Below are positions 1 through 4,860 of a DNA stretch of 9,820 nucleotides, piece after piece. Location of the stretch: the NCBI GenBank assembly GCA_020062605.1, contig JAGUWA010000332.1:1-9820 (forward strand). Reading direction: 5' to 3'. The stretch comes from Parvibaculum sp. (lineage in GTDB: Bacteria; Pseudomonadota; Alphaproteobacteria; Parvibaculales; Parvibaculaceae). Position numbers and translations under genes: made by a program. Position 1 is the stretch's first letter. The number at the start of each line of letters is the position of its first letter. The notes under the pieces were generated by a model. It was not told the origin of the DNA and searched no databases. It saw only the letters and a list, made by a program, of their open reading frames with translations.

Positions 1-567
1 CTCGCCGATCTGCGCAGCCTCCGGCTCTCGCTCCGCAATCCGGACCTGACGACGGCGCAACGCGTCGCCACCGCCATCAACACCTATCTCGGCACGCAGA
101 CCGCCTCCGCGGACAACTCCACCACCGTGCAGCTCAACGTGCCGCAGGCCTATCGCGGCGGCGTCGTGGCGCTCCTCACCGACATCGAGCAGCTCCGCGT
201 GCAGCCGGATCTCGCTGCCCGCGTCGTCATCGACGAGTCCTCGGGCGTCATCGTCATGGGTCAGGACGTGCGCGTCAGCAAGGTCGCGATTGCCCAGGGC
301 AATCTCACCATCTCCGTCAGCGAGACGCCGCAGGTCAGCCAGCCCTCCCCCTTCTCCACGCAGGGCGACACCGTGGTCGTACCTCGTACCGACATCGAGG
401 TGGACGAGGAACTGGGCAAGCAGCTCGGCATCATCGACGGCAGCATTTCCCTGAAGGAGCTGGTCGACGGCCTGAACGCTCTCGGCGTCAGCCCCCGCGA
501 CATGATCACGATCCTGCAGGCCATCAAGTCGGCAGGTGCGCTCCAGGCGGAAATCGAGGTGATGTAA
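1..567 (+). CDS. flgI: Flagellar P-ring protein FlgI (C-terminal 188 residues, 5' end outside window)
   Basis: FlgI forms the P-ring, the periplasmic bushing around the flagellar rod in the peptidoglycan layer. The frame is open from the first base and ends at TAA 565-567. Family hallmarks seen are LRNPDLTTAQRVATAIN near the left edge, ARVVIDESSGVIVMGQDVRVS in the middle (so split: RVVIDESSG, then IVMGQDVRVS) and the typical FlgI C-terminus AIKSAGALQAEIEVM. The signal peptide and N-terminal half lie upstream of the window. An apparent start at GTG 127 is internal, because homology continues upstream of it in the same frame. The stop shares one base with the next start (TAATG), so the two genes are translationally coupled. 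The family call is confident. Confidence 0.96.
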   Translation, partial: LADLRSLRLSLRNPDLTTAQRVATAINTYLGTQTASADNSTTVQLNVPQAYRGGVVALLTDIEQLRVQPDLAARVVIDESSGVIVMGQDVRVSKVAIAQGNLTISVSETPQVSQPSPFSTQGDTVVVPRTDIEVDEELGKQLGIIDGSISLKELVDGLNALGVSPRDMITILQAIKSAGALQAEIEVM

Positions 568-896
568 TGGAAGCCCTCTCCGCCCTCCCCACCTATATGT
601 ATCTGTCTCAGGCCCGCCCGGCAGCCAAAGCGGCGGCGGCCATCGAAGACGGGCGCGACCCGCGTACATGGGAAGCGGCGAAGGAATTCGAGGCGCAGTT
701 CGTTTCGACGCTCTTCCAGTCGATGTTCAAGGGTCTTGAGGACCAGGAGAGCGCCTTCGGCGGCGGGCCGGGCGAAACCATGTTCAGTTCTCTTCTCGTC
801 GACCAGTACGGCCAGCAAATGGCGAAGTCGGGCGGCATCGGCCTTGCCGACAGCGTCTACCGCGAAATGCTGAAAATGCAGGAGGTATCGCAATGA
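567..896 (+). CDS. flgJ: FlgJ N-terminal-like rod-binding protein (CheL-type)
   Basis: This 109-residue protein corresponds to the rod-binding domain of FlgJ, which helps assemble the flagellar rod in the periplasm. Visible signatures are WEAAKEFEAQFVSTLFQSMF at residues 35-54, then FGGGPGETMFSSLLVDQYGQ, and a final GIGLADSVYREMLKM. It has no C-terminal muramidase domain, unlike FlgJ of enteric bacteria. This is usual in alphaproteobacteria, where a separate lytic enzyme opens the peptidoglycan; some relatives are annotated as CheL. The start ATG overlaps the flgI stop by one base, and its own stop overlaps the next gene by 4 bases (ATGA), so the three genes form one operon. The function is known from the family; the symbol is less certain (flgJ or cheL). 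Confidence 0.9.
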   Translation: MEALSALPTYMYLSQARPAAKAAAAIEDGRDPRTWEAAKEFEAQFVSTLFQSMFKGLEDQESAFGGGPGETMFSSLLVDQYGQQMAKSGGIGLADSVYREMLKMQEVSQ

Positions 897-1372
897 GCGC
901 TCAGCAGGGCCGCATTCCGGCCGAGACCTTGCAGCCCATCGAACTCGTGGACCGGCTGCTCGCGCTTACCACCGGCCTGACCTCGGTCATCCGCCGCGAA
1001 ACGGATTTGCTGCGCGACCGCGCACAGGCCGAGGTTGCGGCCCTCCAGCCGGAAAAGATCCGCCTCGCCAACGATTACGCGATGGACGTCATGGCCGTTC
1101 GCGGCCACCGGAACCTGCTCGATCGGGCCCCCTCAGAGCGGGTTTCCCGCCTCAAATCGGCGATGGGCGAGCTCGACCGCGCCCTCGCGCTGAACGGCGA
1201 GGCGCTCACCGCTGCGAAATCCGTCTCCGAAGGCCTCATTCGCATGGTCGCGAATGCCATGAGCGAGCGCAGCGCGCCCGCTCTCGGTTATGGGCCCAAC
1301 GCGGCGGCCGCCGCACGGCGCCCCGGCAGCTCCGCGGGCTCTGGTTCCCTGACCCTCGACTCCCGCGCATAA
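893..1372 (+). CDS. FlgN/FlbY-like flagellar protein
   Basis: This 159-residue helical protein is coupled to the rod protein gene by an ATGA overlap (893-896). Residues about 15-125 look like a long alpha-helical or coiled-coil segment (LVDRLLALTTGLTSVIRRET, then a charged Leu/Ala-rich stretch), as in FlgN-type export chaperones. The last 30 residues or so are Ala/Gly/Ser/Pro-rich and probably disordered. In alphaproteobacteria a gene at this place after flgI and the FlgJ/CheL gene is commonly annotated FlbY or FlgN-like. The expected role is a cytoplasmic chaperone or accessory factor for hook-associated protein export. The role is inferred from context and helical character, since no catalytic motif exists to test. 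It is the last gene of the flgI operon, with a 111-bp gap to the next gene. Confidence 0.75.
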   Translation: MSAQQGRIPAETLQPIELVDRLLALTTGLTSVIRRETDLLRDRAQAEVAALQPEKIRLANDYAMDVMAVRGHRNLLDRAPSERVSRLKSAMGELDRALALNGEALTAAKSVSEGLIRMVANAMSERSAPALGYGPNAAAAARRPGSSAGSGSLTLDSRA

Positions 1373-1395
1373 TCGGCAGACGCGGATCGGACCTG

Positions 1396-1426
1396 TTGAC
1401 CGGCCTGTTAACCGGACCGTAACCAT
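1396..1426 (+). promoter_or_regulatory. Candidate CtrA-type site with three phased TTRACC half-sites
   Basis: TTGACC (1396), TTAACC (1408) and GTAACC (1419) follow one another at steps of 12 and 11 bp, about one helical turn each. The second and third form TTAA-N7-GTAACCAT, one mismatch from the CtrA consensus TTAA-N7-TTAA. The block ends 57 bp before the next ATG, suitable for a promoter of the TPR-glycosyltransferase gene. CtrA is a cell-cycle and motility regulator of alphaproteobacteria. The binding is inference. Confidence 0.45.
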
Positions 1427-1448
1427 GACAGACCGAATGATACGGGAA

Positions 1449-1466
1449 CGGACCAATCGGGGTCCG
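1449..1466 (+). other. Small hairpin upstream of the TPR-glycosyltransferase start
   Basis: CGGACC (1449-1454) and GGTCCG (1461-1466) form a perfect 6-bp stem with a 6-nt loop, ending 17 nt before the ATG. A G-run (1468-1472) just after it is the only weak Shine-Dalgarno-like stretch. No T-run follows, so it is not an intrinsic terminator of the upstream operon. It could modulate translation initiation; this is unproven. Confidence 0.35.
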
Positions 1467-1483
1467 CGGGGGCAAATCTGGAC

Positions 1484-3106
1484 ATGTCTGGCTTGAGCAA
1501 GCGGCGCATCGCCGCCGATGGCGAAATCGAAAAGAAGCTCGCACAGGGCCAACGCCTTCAGGCGCGCGCGCGCTATGCCGATGCCGAAGCCCGCTACCGC
1601 AAGGTGCTGGCCGCTGACCCGGCGCATGTCGGCGCCCTCACCGGTCTTTCCCAATGCCTGATCGCACAGGAGCGCGCGCCCGAAACCATCGCCCTTCTCG
1701 ATCGCGCCGCCGAAGCGGCCGTCAACGAGACCGGCTATCTCTTCGATCTCGCCACCGCCTGCGCGCTGGTGGGCTACCGGCACCAGGCCCGCGCGGTCTA
1801 TCGCCGTGCGCTGGAACTCAGCCCCGATCACACCTCGGTCCTCATCAACCTTGCGAATGTCGAAAACGACCTCGGCGAAACGCAGGTCGCGGTGGACTTG
1901 CTGTCCCGCGCCATCGAGATCAATCCCAACGCGGCGCGCGCCTACACCAACCTCGGCAAGATTCTCACCGGCACCGATCTCCTCGACGAGGCGCTGGCCT
2001 GCTACCGCCGCGCCATCGAGATCGACCCGAACATCTCTCAGGCCTGGACCAACCTCGCCGCCCTTTATGAAATTCTCGGCCGCTTCGAGGATGCGCTCGA
2101 CGCGCTTCAGAAGAGCCTCGCCATCGACCCGGAATGCGATGCCGCCCGCTGGAACCTCGCCCGCACCCTGCTCACCCTCGGTGAAACGGAAGCCGGCTGG
2201 GACATGTACGGCTTCGGCTTCGCCTGCCGCGAGCGCCAGCCTCATCGCCCCTTCCCCGGCCTCATCTGGGAAGACGAGGACCTCTCGGACAAGACCATCA
2301 TGGTCTGGCGCGAACAGGGGCTCGGCGATGATCTGATCTTCTCGACCTGCTATTCCGACCTCATCGCCCGCGCCGGCCACGTCATCATCGAAACGGACGC
2401 CCGCCTCGTGCCGCTCTACCAGCGCACCTGGCCGGAAGCGACGGTCCGCGCCGAAACGATGGCGTCCACCGGCCTCGGCAACTATCCCGATGTCGATTTC
2501 GACCTCACCGCGCCTGCCGGCCTCGTCGCCGGACGTCTTCGCCGCCGTATCGCCGACTTTCCGGACGAAATCCGCGGGCTTCAGGCAGATCCGGCGCGCG
2601 TCGCCGAATGCCGCGAGTGGCTCGCCACGCTAGGCCCCGGTCCGAAGATCGGCCTGTCCTGGACCTCCGGCAAGATCAACGACCTCCGCTCGGCCTACTA
2701 CACGGCGCTTGCGGACTGGAAGCCGCTCTTCGAGGCCGAGAACGTGTCGATCGTCAATCTTCAGTACACGAATGTGGATGAGGAAGCCGAAGCCCTCGCC
2801 CGCGAGTTCGGTTTCACGCTTCACCGCATGCCCGGCCTCGACCTCTTCAAGGATATCGAGGGCGCGGCGGCGCTCACCGCCTGCATGGACACCGTCGTCG
2901 GGCCGCCGAGCTTCCCCGTCGTGCTGGCGGCGGCGCTCGGCCGTCCCTGCTTCCACTACGGCCCGAAGCGCATCTGGACGAAGCTCGGCACGAACCGCCT
3001 TCCCTGGTTCCCGGCCATGCGCTGCTACCCCATCGACCGGTCGACCGACCGCCCGGCACTCGCCGCCCGCATGACCGCGGACGTGAAGGCCTTTCTCGGC
3101 AAGTAA
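1484..3106 (+). CDS. flmG: TPR-glycosyltransferase, probable flagellin glycosyltransferase (FlmG-like)
   Basis: This 540-residue protein has two parts. Residues about 15-235 are tandem tetratricopeptide repeats of roughly 34 residues, with clear units at about 85-115, 117-149, 151-183 and 185-217 (patterns such as AYTNLGKIL, LACYRRAIEIDPN, AWTNLAALYEILGRFEDAL). Residues about 255-540 resemble the GT-B/heptosyltransferase-like domain that often follows TPRs: MVWREQGLGDDLIF at 273-286, PKIGLSWTSG at 387-396 and VVGPPSFPVVLAAALGRP at 471-488. Caulobacter FlmG has this architecture; its TPRs bind flagellin and its C-terminal domain transfers a sialic-acid-like sugar onto it. The place directly upstream of two flagellin genes supports the same job in the cytoplasm before export. 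No sugar-synthesis gene is in the window, so the donor is unknown. The ATG at 1484 has only a weak ribosome site. The architecture is confident; the symbol is inferred. Confidence 0.8.
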   Translation: MSGLSKRRIAADGEIEKKLAQGQRLQARARYADAEARYRKVLAADPAHVGALTGLSQCLIAQERAPETIALLDRAAEAAVNETGYLFDLATACALVGYRHQARAVYRRALELSPDHTSVLINLANVENDLGETQVAVDLLSRAIEINPNAARAYTNLGKILTGTDLLDEALACYRRAIEIDPNISQAWTNLAALYEILGRFEDALDALQKSLAIDPECDAARWNLARTLLTLGETEAGWDMYGFGFACRERQPHRPFPGLIWEDEDLSDKTIMVWREQGLGDDLIFSTCYSDLIARAGHVIIETDARLVPLYQRTWPEATVRAETMASTGLGNYPDVDFDLTAPAGLVAGRLRRRIADFPDEIRGLQADPARVAECREWLATLGPGPKIGLSWTSGKINDLRSAYYTALADWKPLFEAENVSIVNLQYTNVDEEAEALAREFGFTLHRMPGLDLFKDIEGAAALTACMDTVVGPPSFPVVLAAALGRPCFHYGPKRIWTKLGTNRLPWFPAMRCYPIDRSTDRPALAARMTADVKAFLGK

Positions 3107-3117
3107 GGGGTCTCCCG

Positions 3118-3141
3118 CCGGCGGCACGCCCGGCGGCACGC
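3118..3141 (+). repeat. Tandem 12-mer, two copies
   Basis: CCGGCGGCACGC occurs twice back to back (3118-3129 and 3130-3141), 12 bp after the stop of the TPR-glycosyltransferase gene. No T-run follows, so it is a poor intrinsic terminator. It may be a slippage product without function. Confidence 0.6.
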
Positions 3142-3152
3142 GGAGGACAAAC

Positions 3153-3170
3153 TGCCGCCTGCACCCGGCA
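3153..3170 (+). promoter_or_regulatory. Candidate enhancer dyad for the sigma-54 promoter of flagellin 1
   Basis: TGCCG (3153-3157) and CGGCA (3166-3170) are inverted around an 8-bp spacer, with A-rich flanks (CAAAC before, AAAC after). The dyad sits about 115-125 bp upstream of the predicted transcription start, the usual distance for an enhancer bound by a sigma-54 activator. In Caulobacter the activator of late flagellar genes is FlbD, acting at ftr sites. Assignment here is from position and symmetry only. Confidence 0.35.
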
Positions 3171-3224
3171 AAACTTTCCCCGCAGACGGAACTTCCTGCC
3201 AGCCCTACCGGCGCTTCCCTCCCA

Positions 3225-3237
3225 TAACCCGTTGATT
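3225..3237 (-). promoter_or_regulatory. IHF binding site (perfect consensus match)
   Basis: TAACCCGTTGATT matches YAANNNNTTGATW, the reverse complement of the IHF consensus WATCAANNNNTTR, at every defined position. It lies 18 bp upstream of the -24 GG of the sigma-54 promoter and between that promoter and the possible enhancer dyad. This is where DNA bending by IHF is needed to bring an activator to sigma-54 polymerase. Confidence 0.55.
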
Positions 3238-3253
3238 TCCCTCGATTTTAAAA

Positions 3254-3270
3254 CTGGCCCGTCCTTTGCG
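3254..3270 (+). promoter_or_regulatory. Sigma-54 (-24/-12) promoter of flagellin 1
   Basis: CTGGCCCGTCCTTTGCG matches the consensus YTGGCACG-N4-TTGC closely: GG at 3256-3257, GC at 3268-3269, exactly 10 bp between them, with TGGC, a G at the CACG end and TTTGC intact. Transcription should start near 3281. Late flagellar genes including flagellins depend on sigma-54 in Caulobacter, which fits the downstream gene. The predicted start leaves an untranslated leader of about 206 nt. Confidence 0.75.
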
Positions 3271-3402
3271 AATAGGAAGGCCAGAAGCAATCGACGGATG
3301 CAGGGTAAGGCGAAGCCGCTCATGCACCCGGTTCGGCCGCGAAGAGACTGCCGGAGCACGTATCGGCGAACGGACAGTCAAATCGCAATCAACCTCGGGT
3401 TG

Positions 3403-3424
3403 TTTACGCCGAATTAATGATTAA
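3403..3424 (+). promoter_or_regulatory. Candidate CtrA-type site ahead of flagellin 1
   Basis: TTTA-N7-TTAA (3403-3417) differs from the CtrA consensus TTAA-N7-TTAA by one base, and a further TTAACG follows at 3421. The block starts 84 bp before the ATG. A similar TTTACG-N5-TTAA occurs 87 bp before the flagellin 2 start, which is the main reason to list it. It lies inside the predicted sigma-54 leader, so it may mark a second promoter. Confidence 0.4.
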
Positions 3425-3472
3425 CGCCGAGTGTAGTGCCCGTGCCGCCACGAGACGGCTGGGCCAAACCCT

Positions 3473-3477
3473 GGAGG
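3473..3477 (+). promoter_or_regulatory. Ribosome binding site fixing the flagellin 1 start
   Basis: GGAGG lies 9 nt upstream of ATG 3487. The frame stays open to a GTG at 3436, but the resulting 17 extra residues do not look like a flagellin N-terminus, while the sequence from 3487 (MADVVLSGAIRSNLL) does. The start at 3487 is therefore chosen. Confidence 0.85.
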
Positions 3478-3486
3478 GTAGAGACA

Positions 3487-4668
3487 ATGGCTGATGTAGT
3501 CCTTTCCGGTGCAATCCGGTCGAACCTGCTCAGCATGCAGAACACAACCAAGCTCCTGGACGAAACGCAGCTGCGTCTCGCCACCGGCTTGAAGGTACGC
3601 AGCGCGATCGACAGCCCCACCGCCTTCTTCACGGCGCAGGGCCTGAACAACCGCGCATCCGACCTGAACAACCTGCTCGATGCGATGGGTCAGGGTGTGA
3701 AGACGCTGGAAGCCGCGGACCAGGGCATCAAGTCGATCCTCAAGCTCGTCGAGAGCATGAAGGCGGTCGCGAACCAGGCGCTCGAAACCAAGATCAACGC
3801 CACGACCATCGTCGGCAACCGCTCCGGCGCCGCCCTCACCGGTGGTGTCGCCCTGGCGGGCCTCGGTGCTCTGGCCACCGGCAACACGCTTACCATCACG
3901 GTCGGCGAAGTGACGGAAACGGTCGACATCGGCGCCGCGACGGGCGAAGTCGCCACCGTGCAGGATCTGATCGACTGGGTCGCCGCGACCTTCGTGGGCG
4001 ACGAGCCGCTCGAAGCCATCATCAATGACGAGGGCCAGCTCGAATTCTCCGCCGCCAACGGCCGCGAACTCACGATTGCCGCCGACAATGGCGGTACCGC
4101 GGTCAGCCTCGCCGGCCTGCTCGGGTCTCACACCTCTTCGACCAACGGCGTGAACCGCGACAAGTTCGAATCCGATTTCAACAATCTGCGCGAACAGATC
4201 GAACAGCTCGCCAGCGACGCCAGCTACAAGGGCGTGAACCTGCTGAAGGGCGACCTGCTCAGCGTCTTCTTCAACAACGAGCAGACCTCGAAACTCGACA
4301 TCGAGGGTGTGGACCTCACGCCGGATGGCCTGCTCAACATCGGCACGGTTCCGAATGAATCCGGCGATCATGGCTTCGCCGCCGATGCCGACATCCAGAC
4401 CTTCGTGGACGTTCTGAATGCCGCCACCGGCGTGCTTCGCCAGCAGTCCTCGACCTTCGGCGCCAACCTCGGCGTGGTGCAGATCCGCCAGGACTTCACC
4501 GCCTCGCTGGTCAACACGCTGGAGACCGGCGCGTCGGAGCTGACGGTCGCCGACACCAACGAAGAAGGTGCGAAAATGCTCGCCCTGCAGACCCGCCAGC
4601 AGCTCGGCACCACTGCCCTGTCGCTCGCGAACCAGGCCGAACAGGGCGTTCTCCGCCTCTTCGGTTAA
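3487..4668 (+). CDS. Flagellin 1
   Basis: This 393-residue protein is a filament subunit exported through the flagellar type III system. Residues 1-100 are the N-terminal D0/D1 helices (RSNLLSMQNTTKLLDETQLR, LATGLKV, SPTAFFTAQGLNNRASDL). Residues about 225-393 are the C-terminal D1/D0 part (FNNLREQIEQLASDASYKGV, STFGANLGVVQIRQDF, SLANQAEQ). Between them, residues about 110-220 form a beta-rich outer insert with a pattern like GNTLTITVG ... GQLEFSAANG. It aligns without gaps to flagellin 2 over roughly the first 100 residues. It ends VLRLFG where flagellin 2 ends VLNLIR, an unusual last segment, and it has Leu29 where flagellin 2 has Asn. Upstream is a sigma-54 promoter with a long leader; downstream is a strong terminator, so it is monocistronic. 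Ser/Thr residues of the insert are candidate glycosylation sites for the adjacent TPR-glycosyltransferase. Confidence 0.95.
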   Translation: MADVVLSGAIRSNLLSMQNTTKLLDETQLRLATGLKVRSAIDSPTAFFTAQGLNNRASDLNNLLDAMGQGVKTLEAADQGIKSILKLVESMKAVANQALETKINATTIVGNRSGAALTGGVALAGLGALATGNTLTITVGEVTETVDIGAATGEVATVQDLIDWVAATFVGDEPLEAIINDEGQLEFSAANGRELTIAADNGGTAVSLAGLLGSHTSSTNGVNRDKFESDFNNLREQIEQLASDASYKGVNLLKGDLLSVFFNNEQTSKLDIEGVDLTPDGLLNIGTVPNESGDHGFAADADIQTFVDVLNAATGVLRQQSSTFGANLGVVQIRQDFTASLVNTLETGASELTVADTNEEGAKMLALQTRQQLGTTALSLANQAEQGVLRLFG

Positions 4669-4689
4669 GATTGAATCCTCAAGGAATTC

Positions 4690-4719
4690 AAAGGGCGGAC
4701 CCTCGGGTCCGCCCTTTTT
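4690..4719 (+). terminator. Intrinsic terminator of flagellin 1
   Basis: A perfect 12-bp stem (AAAGGGCGGACC at 4690-4701 with GGTCCGCCCTTT at 4706-4717) closes a CTCG loop and runs into five T's (4715-4719). It starts 21 bp after the flagellin 1 stop and isolates it from flagellin 2. Confidence 0.93.
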
Positions 4720-4740
4720 GCTTAACGGGGTGCACGGAAC

Positions 4741-4765
4741 TTTTTCGAAAAACTTCGAAAAAAAA
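4741..4765 (+). promoter_or_regulatory. Phased A/T-tract repeat upstream of flagellin 2
   Basis: TTCGAAAAA occurs twice exactly 10 bp apart (4744-4752 and 4754-4762), the first inside the perfect palindrome TTTTTCGAAAAA (4741-4752), ending in a run of eight A's. In-phase A-tracts suggest curved DNA or an UP-element-like promoter feature. It is strikingly AT-rich for this GC-rich locus. Function is inferred. Confidence 0.4.
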
Positions 4766-4773
4766 CGACGGGT

Positions 4774-4788
4774 TTTACGACCTTTTAA
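4774..4788 (+). promoter_or_regulatory. Candidate CtrA-type site ahead of flagellin 2
   Basis: TTTACGACCTTTTAA fits TTTA-N7-TTAA, one base from the CtrA consensus, and shares TTTACG-N5-TTAA with the block at 3403-3417. It begins 87 bp before the flagellin 2 ATG, against 84 bp for flagellin 1. No convincing -24/-12 promoter was found here, so flagellin 2 may depend on this element instead. Confidence 0.4.
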
Positions 4789-4828
4789 CGAGAGCGCTTC
4801 ATGCTCTCGTCATGGCTCAGGAAGAGCC
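4788..4828 (+). other. Tandem hairpins in the flagellin 2 leader
   Basis: ACGAGAGC (4788-4795) pairs perfectly with GCTCTCGT (4803-4810) across a 7-nt loop. Three bases later GGCTC (4814-4818) pairs with GAGCC (4824-4828) across the loop AGGAA. The second loop carries a Shine-Dalgarno-like AGGA, while the likely true site, AGGAAAGGA, is at 4844-4852 just before the ATG. Position fits a control element for translation or mRNA stability, possibly through FlbT. If transcription starts downstream of 4788 the first stem would not be fully transcribed. Confidence 0.5.
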
Positions 4829-4860
4829 TTGATTACCGTTCCTAGGAAAGGACACGACAA

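Larger units (their letters stand above)
3281..3486 (+). promoter_or_regulatory. Long 5' leader of flagellin 1 mRNA (predicted)
   Basis: The stretch 3107-3486 holds no gene. From 3281 on it would be the untranslated leader if the sigma-54 promoter is used. It contains a small hairpin, CAACC-TCG-GGTTG at 3390-3402, followed by an AT-rich patch. Flagellin leaders in Caulobacter are targets of FlbT, which represses translation and destabilises the message, and flbT lies in this same cluster. The leader boundaries and FlbT control are inference. Confidence 0.4.

Noticed and set aside
1479..1493. Sigma-54-like TGG...GC ahead of the TPR-glycosyltransferase
   Set aside because: GG to GC spacing is 9 instead of 10 bp and the element overlaps the ATG of the gene itself.
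1133..2380. Long open minus-strand frame (415 codons) opposite the TPR-glycosyltransferase
   Set aside because: High-GC codon bias on the plus strand keeps the antisense frame open; no recognisable domain, and it spans two well-supported genes and the gap between them.
3436..3486. Upstream GTG start for flagellin 1
   Set aside because: The added residues are unlike any flagellin N-terminus, and GGAGG is placed for ATG 3487.
4730..4746. Sigma-54-like GTGCACGGAACTTTTT ahead of flagellin 2
   Set aside because: CACG matches, but both invariant pairs are missing (TG for GG, TT for GC).
4829..4834. TTGATT as second IHF site before flagellin 2
   Set aside because: The YAA half at the required spacing is AAG, so the consensus fails.
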